Assembly: GCA_016873735.1 (NCBI GenBank)
Contig: VGWD01000007.1
Location: 1-64,000, forward strand
DNA length: 64,000 nucleotides
Direction: 5' to 3'
DNA from: Ignavibacteria bacterium
Lineage (GTDB): Bacteria > Bacteroidota > Ignavibacteria > Kapaibacteriales > UBA961
Shown here piece after piece: positions 15,557 through 25,159 of this stretch; within the stretch, counting starts at the first letter, position 1; each line of letters starts with the position of its first letter. Position numbers and translations under genes: made by a program. The notes beneath the pieces are model-generated. The model saw only the letters and a program-made list of their open reading frames with translations, had not been told where the DNA came from and made no database searches.

Positions 15557-17101
15557 TCATTCCCATTCAATCGTCGCAGGCGGTTTACTGGAAATATCAT
15601 ATGTGACTCGATTGATGCCACGCACTTCATTGATGATGCGATTGCTCATGCGAGCAAGAACTTCATATGGCATCGGAAACCAATCTGCCGTCATGCCATC
15701 AACGCTTGTGACGGCACGCAAGGCACATGTATTCTCATATGTTCTCTCATCTCCCATAACGCCAACACTTTGAACAGGCAACAATACTGCAAATGCCTGC
15801 CAAATGTCATTATACAATCCTGCATTATGAATCTCTTCCAAATAGATTTCATCAGCTTTGCGCAGAATGTCACAACGCTCCTTTGTGACTTCACCCAAAA
15901 CACGAATGCCAAGTCCGGGACCAGGAAATGGATGTCTGTCAATAAACCAATCCGGAATACCTAAAGCTCTTCCCACTGCACGCACTTCATCTTTGAACAA
16001 TTCTCTGAATGGCTCAATAAGATTGAGATGCATTTCTTCTGGAAGTCCGCCAACATTGTGATGAGATTTAATCGTCACGGATGGACCATTCACGCTCACT
16101 GATTCAATCACATCGGGATATAATGTTCCTTGTGCCAAAAATTGTGCATCACCAAAATTCTTGGCTTCATCATTGAACACATCTATGAATGTGACACCGA
16201 TGATTTTTCTTTTTTTCTCAGGATCACTCTCGCCTTCCAGACGTGAGAGAAATAAATCCGATGCATCCACAACATCTATGCTCATCGAAAAATTCTGTCT
16301 GAACAATGTTTCGAGTTTCTTGCTTTCATCCAAGCGCATCAATCCGGAGTCAACATGAATGCAGTGCAATTGATCTCCAATGGCTTTATGAAGAAGCACG
16401 GCAACCACGGTGGAATCAACTCCGCCGGATAAACCACAAATCACGCCACCATTTCCAACTTGTTTACGAATCGCTTCGATTTTTGATTCTATGAGATTTT
16501 CAGGATTCCAATCGGAGGAACAACCACAAATGTCATGAACAAAATTCGACAGCATTTTCACGCCATCTCTTGTATGATGAACCTCAGGATGAAATTGAAC
16601 ACCGCGAATATTTCTTTGAAGATTTCTGATTGCACAAATAGGTGCATTATCTGTATGAGCCATGATTTCAAAACCATCAGGCAATGCAGTGAGCGAATCT
16701 CCATGACTCATCCATACGATTGAATGAGCATCTATCCCCTTGAACAATGCATCTTCTTTGTCGATACGCAATTCCGCTCTTCCGAATTCTCTCTTCGCTG
16801 ATTTGTCTACATTCCCACCATTCATGAAAGCAGTGAGCTGCAATCCATAACATATGCCAAGAATGGGAATATGATATTGCTCGGCATGGGCAAAGACATC
16901 AAATGAAGGAATGGGTGCACCTTCGGTATAAATACTGGAAGGTCCGCCGGATAAAACAATCCCCTTTGGATTCAAAGCTTCGAGTTTTTCTTTGGTGATT
17001 GAAAATGGATGAATTTCACAATAGACTCCAGCCTCGCGTATTTTTCGAGCGATGAGTTGCGTCACTTGTGAACCGAAATCAAGGATGAGAATTGTCTGCA
17101 T
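15557..17101 (-). CDS. guaA: GMP synthase (glutamine-hydrolysing)
   Basis: Converts XMP to GMP using glutamine and ATP. The N-terminal class I amidotransferase domain has the triad C84 (GICYGLQ), H171 and E173 ([11 protein letters not shown]). The ATP-pyrophosphatase domain has the PP-loop SGGVDST at 225-231. The C-terminal dimerisation domain carries [17 protein letters not shown] and ends [17 protein letters not shown], the invariant end of GuaA. At 514 residues it is complete. It lies 21 bases downstream of the TPR gene. Confidence 0.98.
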   Translation of the reverse strand: MQTILILDFGSQVTQLIARKIREAGVYCEIHPFSITKEKLEALNPKGIVLSGGPSSIYTEGAPIPSFDVFAHAEQYHIPILGICYGLQLTAFMNGGNVDKSAKREFGRAELRIDKEDALFKGIDAHSIVWMSHGDSLTALPDGFEIMAHTDNAPICAIRNLQRNIRGVQFHPEVHHTRDGVKMLSNFVHDICGCSSDWNPENLIESKIEAIRKQVGNGGVICGLSGGVDSTVVAVLLHKAIGDQLHCIHVDSGLMRLDESKKLETLFRQNFSMSIDVVDASDLFLSRLEGESDPEKKRKIIGVTFIDVFNDEAKNFGDAQFLAQGTLYPDVIESVSVNGPSVTIKSHHNVGGLPEEMHLNLIEPFRELFKDEVRAVGRALGIPDWFIDRHPFPGPGLGIRVLGEVTKERCDILRKADEIYLEEIHNAGLYNDIWQAFAVLLPVQSVGVMGDERTYENTCALRAVTSVDGMTADWFPMPYEVLARMSNRIINEVRGINRVTYDISSKPPATIEWE

Positions 17102-17122
17102 TGAGTACGATTTGAGTAGAGA

Positions 17123-18202
17123 TTATTGCAATACATTGAGCAATATAGTGCTCTTTTGTTCTTCGGTAATTTGTTTCACAATTGGATGCGATTCAAATTG
17201 TGATTTTTCGAATGGTTTGAGGTCTGCATATCCTCTGCGATAGAATTCCAAAGCAGATTGCTTGTCTCCATGTTCAAAAGCCCATATGGCTGTATGCACA
17301 ATGCCCACTGCATACTGTGGATTTGCTTCGGGAATTTGATATATGAGTTCTTTTGACAATTCCAATTCCCCAAGAGATTCCAATATGCGAGAAGATACCA
17401 TGCGAGCTCTTGCAAAAGATGGCTTTATGCCAATTGCTTTTGCAAGCAAATGCAATGCATGATGGGGTTTACCCAATTTGTCATATGCAAGCGCCATTGC
17501 CAACATGGTGGTTTCTTCATCGGGAAATTTGGCAAGTGTTTTCTTGCAGGCATCGATGACATTATTCCAGTTTTTCAGTACTTGCCATGCAGTAATTTCC
17601 GAGGCATGATTCATGTACACATAAGGATATCGTTCTTGCAGTGCAAGGAGAATAGGTATCACTCGTTGCTCAATATCCAAATCCGGTTTTGCACCCTTCA
17701 GCCAAACAAGTGATGAGCAATAGACAGTCAATTCTTTGGGAAGAATATCCATATACTCAGGACCGAGCCCTTTTATTGCTTCTGATAATACACGTTGACT
17801 TTCATCATGCATTCCTTGCCACAATAAGGCATGTCCAAGAATGATGCGAAGTCGTGGATCTGCATGATTACCTAGATATTCTATGAAATAATCTCTGGCC
17901 GGAGGATCATCAATGAATGCTACATACCAAGCTTTGAGATAATCGGAATCGGTGATTTCAAGACCTTGAATCAATGCCATTTCACCTTTTTCCGCTGTTG
18001 ATGCATTATCACGGAAATGAGTGAATGCAAGCGTGGCATAGGCCTCAGGGAAATCTTTCGGTGCAAGACCCAATGCACGCTCAAGTATTCTGCGTGCCTC
18101 GGGCAGACGTGTGCGCGATTCGAGCTCCGTACCAATGTCAATCAATACATCGGCATCATCCCAATGAGAATCGGCTTTTTTGAGTAAGTCTTGTATGGTC
18201 AT
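17123..18202 (-). CDS. Tetratricopeptide-repeat protein
   Basis: 359-residue soluble protein without a signal peptide. Several TPR helix pairs are visible: residues 13-46 (LIDIGTELESRTRLPEARRILERALGLAP), about 115-145 (RIILGHALLWQGMHDESQRVLSEA) and about 225-275 (MLAMALAYDKLGKPHHALHLLAKAIGIKPS). TPR arrays mediate protein-protein contacts; nothing here identifies the partner. It lies 14 bases after mlaE and 21 bases before guaA, so it is part of that transcript. Confidence 0.8.
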   Translation of the reverse strand: MTIQDLLKKADSHWDDADVLIDIGTELESRTRLPEARRILERALGLAPKDFPEAYATLAFTHFRDNASTAEKGEMALIQGLEITDSDYLKAWYVAFIDDPPARDYFIEYLGNHADPRLRIILGHALLWQGMHDESQRVLSEAIKGLGPEYMDILPKELTVYCSSLVWLKGAKPDLDIEQRVIPILLALQERYPYVYMNHASEITAWQVLKNWNNVIDACKKTLAKFPDEETTMLAMALAYDKLGKPHHALHLLAKAIGIKPSFARARMVSSRILESLGELELSKELIYQIPEANPQYAVGIVHTAIWAFEHGDKQSALEFYRRGYADLKPFEKSQFESHPIVKQITEEQKSTILLNVLQ

Positions 18203-18216
18203 GCGTGAATATCGAA

Positions 18217-18996
18217 TTAGAAAATATATCCAAAGATTGCATCCAAAATCAAAATCGTAGCTGCGGAAATCGTGAATGCTTCAACCGTTGAACGACCAAC
18301 ACCTTCAGCTCCGCCTTCGGTACGAAATCCAACATGACATCCCACAAGAGATGTAACACCTCCGAACACCAACGATTTGAATAAACTCTGCACTACTTCC
18401 GAAATTTGGAAAAAGCGTTGAATGGAATCAAAAAATATATCGAAAGAAAAATCAAATTTTAGTGATGTGAGCAGATATGCACCAATCAATGCCACCAAAT
18501 TCGAAAACACTGCGAGCACTGGCATCATCGTAAGTGCGGCTATCACTCGAGGCATGGCGAGATATCTGTTTTTGTCGATGGCCATCATTTCCAATGCATC
18601 AACTTGTTCAGAAACCTGCATAGTTCCGATTTGTGCGGCGATTGCTCCTCCAACACGACCGGCTATGACCAATGCGGTCAAAACAGGAGTCAATTCCGTG
18701 AATACTACAGTGGAAATGGAACCACCAATGAAAGGTCTTGCAATTCCGATGAGATTAAATTTCGCGAAGAGATTGGTTGCCTGCAATGCGGCGATGGCAC
18801 CTGTGAATGCACCAATGAGAACTACCAGAGGGAGGGATTCTGTGCCGACAATGGACATTTGTTCAAGAACAAGCCGTCTATCTTTGGCCAAGCGAGGCAT
18901 ATATCGGACAACACGCATGAGCAGAATAGTGATTTGCCCGATTTGTCTGAAAAATCCGGTCACCTTTCTGCCAAACAAAGCCAATATATCGGTCAT
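18217..18996 (-). CDS. mlaE: MlaE-family ABC transporter permease (lipid transport)
   Basis: Inner-membrane permease of the Mla/Mce phospholipid transport systems. 259 residues with about five hydrophobic segments. Family signatures are LPLVVLIGAFTGAIAALQ, the coupling block VVFTELTPVLTALVIAGRVGGAIAAQIGTM with VSEQVDALEMMAID, and PRVIAALTMMPVLAVFSN. In most genomes the ATPase (mlaF) and MlaD/Mce protein follow immediately; here a TPR gene and guaA follow instead, so the remaining subunits lie elsewhere. Confidence 0.88.
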   Translation of the reverse strand: MTDILALFGRKVTGFFRQIGQITILLMRVVRYMPRLAKDRRLVLEQMSIVGTESLPLVVLIGAFTGAIAALQATNLFAKFNLIGIARPFIGGSISTVVFTELTPVLTALVIAGRVGGAIAAQIGTMQVSEQVDALEMMAIDKNRYLAMPRVIAALTMMPVLAVFSNLVALIGAYLLTSLKFDFSFDIFFDSIQRFFQISEVVQSLFKSLVFGGVTSLVGCHVGFRTEGGAEGVGRSTVEAFTISAATILILDAIFGYIF

Positions 18997-19060
18997 GATG
19001 CACTTGCCATTGTAATTTCATACGAAATTACGGAAACTGCCCTTGCATTCCGAAGTGCAT

Positions 19061-19092
19061 AAAAAAAAAGCCCCGATTCTGCATTCGGGGCT
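19061..19092 (-). terminator. Rho-independent terminator of first LTxxQ lipoprotein gene
   Basis: Perfect 8-bp stem AGCCCCGA (19069-19076) / TCGGGGCT (19085-19092), eight-base loop, followed on the minus strand by a nine-T run (19069-19061). Confidence 0.9.
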
Positions 19093-19114
19093 TGTAAACG
19101 TCGCTTTTGGAATA

Positions 19115-19810
19115 TCAACCATTGATTGGAGTTGATTCACATGGTTTGGTACCTGTAGCTTTCCATTGATTCCAAAGGAGTACTTGCTCAGGTGTGAGTA
19201 TAGCCACGATGGCTGCTTCCAATGTATCATTGCATGCTTTGACAGCTGCCTTCATAGTTTCTACTGCGGCTTTCATGATTTCAGCATTTTTTGCTTTGAA
19301 TGCCACGAGTTGAGCATTGGCTTCATCTCTTGTGATGGTACCTGCTGCAAGTTGTGCTCTCAAAGATTTATGCAAAGCAATTTCTTCTTGGCGAATTGGC
19401 CCTACAACTGATTTGAATTGCTCTCTGGCTGCTTGTTCGCAATCACGCTTTGCATTGATCAATGATTGCAATTGTGTCATTTGATCAGCTGATAATTTCA
19501 AGCAATCGATGACCGCGCGAAGATGAGCACGCTTTGGACTGATGCTATCACCTTTGTGTCCACCATCACGATCATCTTTACCGCGACCACGACCCGGTCC
19601 GCGACCACGATCGCCTTTTGAAGAAAAGCCATCATCATGATTGTCGATGATTGATGCTGCCATTGATTCTGCATCAAATGCAGATGCAAATTCAGTTGAA
19701 TTGTCAACAACCGGAGAAATGGTTGAGAGTTGATCAGTACAGCTAGATGCAAATACTGTCACGAAAACTGCTACAAGCATGTACATGCTTTTTGTGATGA
19801 GTGTTTTCAT
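19115..19810 (-). CDS. LTxxQ/Spy-like periplasmic lipoprotein with conserved cysteines, paralog 1
   Basis: 231 residues. Lipoprotein signal with lipobox FASSC (Cys about residue 24). A charged Gly/Arg/Asp/Lys/His-rich spacer (residues 60-85, with GRGPGRGRGKDDRDGGHKGD) precedes an alpha-helical domain with two LTxxQ-like elements: LKLSADQMTQLQSL and LTPEQVLLWNQW. This is the pattern of Spy/CpxP-type proteins, which are metal- or stress-linked periplasmic chaperones in Proteobacteria. Four cysteines (IDCLKL, KRDCEQAAREQF, VKACNDT, KPCE) are conserved with the neighbouring paralog, suggesting two disulphides. It has AAGGAA 10 bases before the ATG. Function in this organism is inferred only. Confidence 0.7.
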   Translation of the reverse strand: MKTLITKSMYMLVAVFVTVFASSCTDQLSTISPVVDNSTEFASAFDAESMAASIIDNHDDGFSSKGDRGRGPGRGRGKDDRDGGHKGDSISPKRAHLRAVIDCLKLSADQMTQLQSLINAKRDCEQAAREQFKSVVGPIRQEEIALHKSLRAQLAAGTITRDEANAQLVAFKAKNAEIMKAAVETMKAAVKACNDTLEAAIVAILTPEQVLLWNQWKATGTKPCESTPING

Positions 19811-19964
19811 TGTGTATTCCTTATGAACAATAAATGAATTCGATTCCGGATTTGTTGAGCTCTTGTTCAGATTGACGGCTGAATCTTGTGAACCGCTCAG
19901 TCAAATAGTGTAACTCTTACTCTAAGACAATAACATGAACAAGATGATTCGGTTACTAGAAAAC

Positions 19965-19996
19965 AAAAAAAAAGCCCCATCCATTGGACGGGGCTT
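19965..19996 (-). terminator. Rho-independent terminator of second LTxxQ lipoprotein gene
   Basis: Stem AAGCCCC (19972-19978) / GGGGCTT (19990-19996) followed on the minus strand by a nine-T run. The hairpin is almost identical in sequence to the terminator of the paralogous gene at 19061, supporting an origin by tandem duplication of gene plus terminator. Confidence 0.85.
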
Positions 19997-20014
19997 AATC
20001 AAATTTCTGATTTA

Positions 20015-20707
20015 TCAGGGTCTTGTACCGATTGGATTTCTCACATTCGGGCATGGTGACTTTCCTGTTTTTTTCCATTCCAACCACAATGCAAGTTGCT
20101 CACGAGTCAAGATTGATTCAAGACTTGTGAAGAATGTGTCCATGCAAGCTTTGACAGCTGCACGTACTTGTGCTTCAGCTTCTTGTGATGCAGTTCTGAT
20201 TCGCTCATTGATTGCTTTGCTTTTTGCAGCTGCTTCTTCGCGAGTCATTGTACCTGCTTTGACAGCAGCACGAATTGCATCCATCTCTGCTTGCTGTGCT
20301 TTGCGTAATGGTTCAAGAATAGCACGGAATTGCTCACGTGCAGCTTTTTCACAATCACGTTGAGTCATGGAGAACTCGCGCAATTTGCTCATTTGCTCAG
20401 GTGTGAGTTTCAAGCAAGGCAATACGGATTGCCAAGGCACAGGTCTGCTGGATGTGTCACGCCCGCCACCACCGCGAACTGTGTCGCGCTTGCCGGGGCC
20501 ACCACCACGTGGACCATTTTGCTCGATCACATCACCATTTCCATTAAATACGCTCGCATAAGCTGCATCAATGTCAAATGCACCTTGATCAGCAACAAAT
20601 GCTGTTTCGGTTGGACTTGTACATAATCCGTCGCCACAACCACTGATGGTTGCAAGACCAATCACCATAAAGCAAGCGAGCAAAAAGCTCATGATATGCT
20701 TGTTCAT
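20015..20707 (-). CDS. LTxxQ/Spy-like periplasmic lipoprotein with conserved cysteines, paralog 2
   Basis: 230 residues, a paralog of the gene at 19115. Lipobox TISGC (Cys about residue 24), a Gly/Arg-rich spacer (GPRGGGPGKRDTVRGGGGRD), then the helical domain with LKLTPEQMSKLREF near its start and LTREQLALWLEWKKTG near its end. The same four cysteines are kept (LPCLKL, QRDCEKAAREQF, VKACMDT, KSPCP). The upstream region has AAGGAA as ribosome binding site and an inverted repeat with a -7-like element. Role as periplasmic chaperone or stress sensor is inferred from the Spy-like pattern. Confidence 0.7.
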   Translation of the reverse strand: MNKHIMSFLLACFMVIGLATISGCGDGLCTSPTETAFVADQGAFDIDAAYASVFNGNGDVIEQNGPRGGGPGKRDTVRGGGGRDTSSRPVPWQSVLPCLKLTPEQMSKLREFSMTQRDCEKAAREQFRAILEPLRKAQQAEMDAIRAAVKAGTMTREEAAAKSKAINERIRTASQEAEAQVRAAVKACMDTFFTSLESILTREQLALWLEWKKTGKSPCPNVRNPIGTRP

Positions 20708-20726
20708 TTCGTGTTCCTTATAAATA

Positions 20727-20752
20727 GTGCATTAATTCAATGCACAAAATTA
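20727..20752 (-). promoter_or_regulatory. Inverted repeat overlapping a TAnnTTTG -7 element upstream of LTxxQ paralog 2
   Basis: On the minus strand TAATTTTG (20752-20745) is immediately followed by the perfect inverted repeat GTGCATT-AATTC-AATGCAC (20745-20727). The repeat would cover the transcription start and the first bases of the mRNA, as an operator would. No good -33 TTG at the right spacing is visible. Confidence 0.4.
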
Positions 20753-20841
20753 CTTCTATTATCATGCCTGAGTGAGCAAAAAAGAGGTAAAAAATGTTAA
20801 AAAGTGTGAAATACATCGGATTTCTGATGTATTGAACGCTT

Positions 20842-21720
20842 TTATGCCTTTAATGCCTCTGCTCCGCCAACGATTTCCAACATTTCAGTCGTGATGGATG
20901 CCTGACGTGCTTTATTATATGACAATTGCAAAGTGCGAATGAGATCACGAGCATTCGTGGTTGCACTTTCCATTGCCATCATTCTTGCTGCTTGTTCTGC
21001 AGCATTGGATTCAAGCAATCCTTTCCAAACGAGTGTATTCACAAATTTGGGAAGTATTGCATCCATGATATCACCTCGGCTTGGCTCAAAGATATAATCA
21101 TTGATCACAGATGATTGTTGTTTTACTGATTCTACAGGAAGCAATTGTCTTACAGTTGTTTCTTGTTTGATGATTGACTTGAATTCATTGTTGAAAATCA
21201 TCACGCGATCGAATTCTTCATTGATGAAACCATTTGCTACTATGCCTGCGATTTCTGAGGCAGTGCTGAATTGCAATTGTGCAAAAATATCCGGAAATGC
21301 AGCAAGAACAGGTTGTGTACGTTTTGCAAAAAATTGCGTTGATCTTCTTCCAACTGAAACCACGCTCACTTTTGCCTGAGGAAATTCTGCCGGAATTGTT
21401 TGATCGATGTATTGAGAAGCCAATCGCAAAACATTTGTATTGAAGCTTCCGCATAAACCACGATCAGATGAAATAATGATCACGACTATGTGTTTGAATG
21501 TATCGGGTTTGCGGAGAAGAGGATGATAATAATCTTCTGAAGCAGAACCTGCAAGATTGGAGAGAACTTCCGAGAATTTATCGGTATATGGTCTTGTTGA
21601 AAGAATCGCTTCCTGTGCTCTACGCAATTTTGCTGCTGCAACCATGCGCATGGCGGAAGTAATCTTGGCCGTATTTTTTACGGCTGTGATGCGATTTCGT
21701 ATATCTCTCAGTGTTGCCAT
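20842..21720 (-). CDS. atpG: ATP synthase F1 subunit gamma
   Basis: Central rotor shaft of the F1F0 ATP synthase. 292 residues, typical length. The N-terminal helix MATLRDIRNRITAVKNTAKITSAMRMVAAAKLRRAQ and the C-terminal helix SATTNARDLIRTLQLSYNKARQASITTEMLEIVGGAEAL are the conserved coiled-coil pair (quoted here only in part as a match), and SSDRGLCGSFNTN is the conserved central block. It is the last gene of the atp operon and is separated from atpA by hldD (27-base gap to hldD). Confidence 0.96.
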   Translation of the reverse strand: MATLRDIRNRITAVKNTAKITSAMRMVAAAKLRRAQEAILSTRPYTDKFSEVLSNLAGSASEDYYHPLLRKPDTFKHIVVIIISSDRGLCGSFNTNVLRLASQYIDQTIPAEFPQAKVSVVSVGRRSTQFFAKRTQPVLAAFPDIFAQLQFSTASEIAGIVANGFINEEFDRVMIFNNEFKSIIKQETTVRQLLPVESVKQQSSVINDYIFEPSRGDIMDAILPKFVNTLVWKGLLESNAAEQAARMMAMESATTNARDLIRTLQLSYNKARQASITTEMLEIVGGAEALKA

Positions 21721-21747
21721 ATCTATGCTTCAAAATAAAGTGTGATG

Positions 21748-22719
21748 TCAATAATATCGTGTTGTTGTTTGTTCCAGATGGTTCACAACATAATCTGCTA
21801 TGCTATCTTCCAATTCCAGGAACTGATGAGCCGAAGATGAAGATTGCAATTTGTCCATTACGGCTTGTGTATAATATTGATATTGTCCTTTCAGCGAATC
21901 CGGCATGGACACATATCGTATGTCTGACTGTTTACCAAGTGCTTTGAAGACGGCATGTGCAAGATCATTCCATGTTCTTGCTTTTCCCGTACCCAAGTTG
22001 ATGATGCCATGTGATTGTTTGGACTGCAATATCTTCCACATCACTTCGCATGCATCTTTCACATATATGAAATCTCGCATTTGACCACCATCGGGATATT
22101 CGGGAATATCTGATGCGAAAAGTGATATATGGCCATTGTGTTGAACTTGCTTCCATGATTTGAAAATCATACTGGCCATATCACCTTTGTGATATTCATT
22201 CGGACCAAACACATTGAAGAATTTTATGCCGGTAATGGATTGTTCAAGTCCATTTCCCATAATCCATTCATCGAAGAGTTGTTTGGAATATCCATACATG
22301 TTCAAAGGACGTAGTTCGCTCACCGAAGCATCATCATATCCTTTCTCACCTGCGCCATAAGTGGCTGCACTACTGGCATAAATGAAGGGGATATCATGCG
22401 CCAAAGCAAATTGTGCCATGGCGATGCTATATCGATAATTGTTTTCAAGTAGATATTCGGCATTGCGTTCAGTTGTGGATGAGCAAGCACCCATGTGAAT
22501 CAGTGCCGAGATATCATGAGCATCATATATGCCTTCGGAGCATTTTCTTTTGAACACCTCGGGATGTTCAATACCACGAAACTTTTTTGTTACCAGATTA
22601 TTCCAGCGATCATCTTGCTCCAATGAATCAATGATCAGGATATCATTATATCCTTGTTCATTGAGCGTTCTCACGAAACAACTGCCGATGAATCCGGCAG
22701 CTCCGGTGACTGCAATCAT
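21748..22719 (-). CDS. hldD: ADP-L-glycero-D-manno-heptose 6-epimerase
   Basis: Short-chain dehydrogenase-like epimerase that makes ADP-L-glycero-D-manno-heptose for the inner core of lipopolysaccharide. The NAD(P)-binding GAAGFIGS motif starts at residue 6; GACSSTTE, the Y-x-x-x-K catalytic pair in YGYSKQLFDEW, and KFFNVFGPNEYHKGDMASM are typical of HldD and distinguish it from UDP-galactose 4-epimerases. 323 residues is the normal size. Unusual position: between atpA (22 bases) and atpG (28 bases), inside the ATP synthase operon. Confidence 0.9.
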   Translation of the reverse strand: MIAVTGAAGFIGSCFVRTLNEQGYNDILIIDSLEQDDRWNNLVTKKFRGIEHPEVFKRKCSEGIYDAHDISALIHMGACSSTTERNAEYLLENNYRYSIAMAQFALAHDIPFIYASSAATYGAGEKGYDDASVSELRPLNMYGYSKQLFDEWIMGNGLEQSITGIKFFNVFGPNEYHKGDMASMIFKSWKQVQHNGHISLFASDIPEYPDGGQMRDFIYVKDACEVMWKILQSKQSHGIINLGTGKARTWNDLAHAVFKALGKQSDIRYVSMPDSLKGQYQYYTQAVMDKLQSSSSAHQFLELEDSIADYVVNHLEQTTTRYY

Positions 22720-22740
22720 GGGATAAGCTTTCCTGTATTA

Positions 22741-24300
22741 TCAATTGATTCCGCGAATCGCCTTGAATCTTTCTGTGAATGAAGAAAGCACTTCATTCAA
22801 ATCTTTTTTGATTTGATCATTGAGGTCTTTCACTTCAACGATTGAGAACAACAATGCCTTATGCTTTGTCTCCATGAGTTCGAGATATTCAAGTTCGAAT
22901 TCACGGCAAAGTTCAACAGGGATCTCATCGAGATATCCATTGGTAGCTGCGAAAACGAGCGCGATTTGTCGTTCCAATGTCACTGGAGAATATTGTTGTT
23001 GCTTCAGAATTTCCGTCAAGCGTGCACCACGACGCAATTGTTGCATGGTGGACTTATCAAGATCAGAACCAAATTTTGCAAATGCTTCGAGTTCACGGAA
23101 CATGGCAAGCTCAAGTTTCAATGGTCCGGCAACTCGCTTCATGGCTTTGATTTGAGCATTTCCACCTACACGAGAAACAGAGATACCAACATTCAAAGCG
23201 GGGCGAACACCGGCATTGAACAAATTGGATTCTAGATAAATCTGTCCATCGGTGATGGAGATCACATTCGTGGGAATATATGCAGACACATCGCCTGCTT
23301 GTGTTTCGATAACGGGGAGTGCGGTCATGGATCCACCACCTAATGCATCACTGAGTTTGGCGGCACGTTCAAGCAAGCGGCTGTGCAGATAGAAAATATC
23401 TCCGGGATATGCTTCACGTCCCGGCGGGCGACGAAGGAGCAAAGATACTTGACGATATGCAGCTGCTTGTTTTGTCAAATCATCATAAATCACGAGTGAG
23501 TGACGACCTGAATCACGGAAGAATTCTCCCATTGAAGCACCGCAATAAGGAGCGATAAACTGCAGTGGTGCGGGATCAGCTGCATTCGCTGCAACGATGA
23601 TGGTATAGTCCATCGCACCATGCTTTTCAAGTGTCGATACAACATTTGCAACCGTTGAACCTTTTTGTCCGATCGCAACATAAATGCAATACACGGGATT
23701 GATGCCGAGTTTTTTTGCTTCTTCAGTATGGGTGTATTTCTGATTGATGATCGTATCGAGCGCAACAACTGTTTTTCCGGTTTGGCGATCACCGATGATC
23801 AATTCGCGTTGACCACGTCCGATTGGAATCAAAGCATCAATTGCTTTCAAACCTGTTTGCAATGGTTCTGTAACGGGTTGACGTTCAATGACGCCCAATG
23901 CTTTGCGTTCGATTGGCAATGTGTGATTAGTCATTACGGGGCCTTTGCCATCGATTGGCACACCCAATGGATTCACGACGCGACCGAGCAATGCTTCTCC
24001 AACAGGAACGGAAGCGATTTTGCCTGTACGGCGAACTGTGTCACCTTCTTTCACAAGACGGTCATCTCCAAAGAGAATCACACCCACATTGTCTTCTTCA
24101 AGATTGAGCACCATTCCCATCACGCCATTGGGGAATTCCACCAATTCGGATGCCTGAACTTTGGTCAACCCATAAACGCGAGCAACACCGTCACCCACTT
24201 GAAGAACCGTACCAACTTCATAGATGTCGGCTTCATTCTCAAAGCCGGAAAGCTGTCGGCGCAAAATAGCGGAAATCTCTTCTGGTCGAACTTCTGCCAT
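22741..24300 (-). CDS. atpA: ATP synthase F1 subunit alpha
   Basis: Non-catalytic nucleotide-binding subunit of F1. The ATG at 24300 ([10 protein letters not shown]) is chosen over a TTG two codons earlier because GGTGA lies seven bases upstream of it and AtpA proteins begin this way. P-loop GDRQTGKT at residues 170-177; the alpha signature [13 protein letters not shown] is near residue 363. 519 residues, complete. It follows an outer-membrane barrel gene instead of atpH and precedes hldD. Confidence 0.97.
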   Translation of the reverse strand: MAEVRPEEISAILRRQLSGFENEADIYEVGTVLQVGDGVARVYGLTKVQASELVEFPNGVMGMVLNLEEDNVGVILFGDDRLVKEGDTVRRTGKIASVPVGEALLGRVVNPLGVPIDGKGPVMTNHTLPIERKALGVIERQPVTEPLQTGLKAIDALIPIGRGQRELIIGDRQTGKTVVALDTIINQKYTHTEEAKKLGINPVYCIYVAIGQKGSTVANVVSTLEKHGAMDYTIIVAANAADPAPLQFIAPYCGASMGEFFRDSGRHSLVIYDDLTKQAAAYRQVSLLLRRPPGREAYPGDIFYLHSRLLERAAKLSDALGGGSMTALPVIETQAGDVSAYIPTNVISITDGQIYLESNLFNAGVRPALNVGISVSRVGGNAQIKAMKRVAGPLKLELAMFRELEAFAKFGSDLDKSTMQQLRRGARLTEILKQQQYSPVTLERQIALVFAATNGYLDEIPVELCREFELEYLELMETKHKALLFSIVEVKDLNDQIKKDLNEVLSSFTERFKAIRGIN

Positions 24301-24344
24301 GATCAAATCACCTGTGTATTAAATCAAAAAAATTAGTAGTCATA

Positions 24345-25130
24345 TTAAAAGCGAAAAGCAATTCCTGCCTGTACAAACAGTATGTCGGTTCCTGCATTCG
24401 CATATTCTTCAATTTTTGTCGTACCGAATTGATCCACATCTATCACTTTTTGATAATTGGATCGTGTTCCATAATTGTATCGTGCTTTGATATCAAGCAA
24501 AATACTGCTGGCTTTATTGGGTAATGTGATATTCTCAACAAGTTTTATCATCACACCCGTGCCGATTCCATATTTCCAGAAAACATTGCGTGATGAATAA
24601 ATTTCATCCGTTCTTGTTTCCCATTCTTCTCTTCCATCGCGAACAACTCTTTCTCTATATTCACCATCTGTCGTGGCTGAAAAGATATTCATCCCTCCGG
24701 CGATTTCAGCATAAGGGAAAACCCATTGCGCGAGATTTAATTGCAAACGAGCAAAAAGATCGATCGGCACCACCGAATTTGTATAGATATAATCGTCGTA
24801 AAACTTTGTGTACGAAGCCGGACGTCTGTTCCGATCCAATGTCACATAACCGAGATCCATTCCGAGAACAAGCGATGCATTGAATCCTGTATATCGTGCC
24901 GGAAGAATCGGTTCGAAGGAATATCCTCCTCCCATGAGGAAAGCAAATCCTCCTGTTCCAATATTGCTCTGAAAATCTCCTTGAGGATTTCCGGAGCCCA
25001 TGGACATATAAAACAATCCATTGCGGGGTTTCAATTTCAATTCTTTGATATTTTCGGCATCATTGTTTTGAGCATTCATTTGAAGGCAAAAGAATGCAGA
25101 CAATACAATTACAAAGCATGCATGAACCAT
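24345..25130 (-). CDS. Outer-membrane beta-barrel protein inserted in the atp operon
   Basis: 261 residues. Signal peptide about 1-20 (ending LQMNAQ), then an amphipathic beta-strand pattern with glycine turns (MGSGNPQGDFQSNIGTGGFAF in part, GYSFEPILPARYTGFNASLVLGMDLGY in part) and a C-terminal phenylalanine (QAGIAFRF), the classical barrel-assembly signal. No specific family recognised. It lies 29 bases after atpH and 44 bases before atpA in the same direction. A functional link with ATP synthase is not expected; co-transcription is the only visible connection. Confidence 0.7.
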   Translation of the reverse strand: MVHACFVIVLSAFFCLQMNAQNNDAENIKELKLKPRNGLFYMSMGSGNPQGDFQSNIGTGGFAFLMGGGYSFEPILPARYTGFNASLVLGMDLGYVTLDRNRRPASYTKFYDDYIYTNSVVPIDLFARLQLNLAQWVFPYAEIAGGMNIFSATTDGEYRERVVRDGREEWETRTDEIYSSRNVFWKYGIGTGVMIKLVENITLPNKASSILLDIKARYNYGTRSNYQKVIDVDQFGTTKIEEYANAGTDILFVQAGIAFRF

Positions 25131-25159
25131 TGAAACTATCCCTTAAACAAAAAACTATT

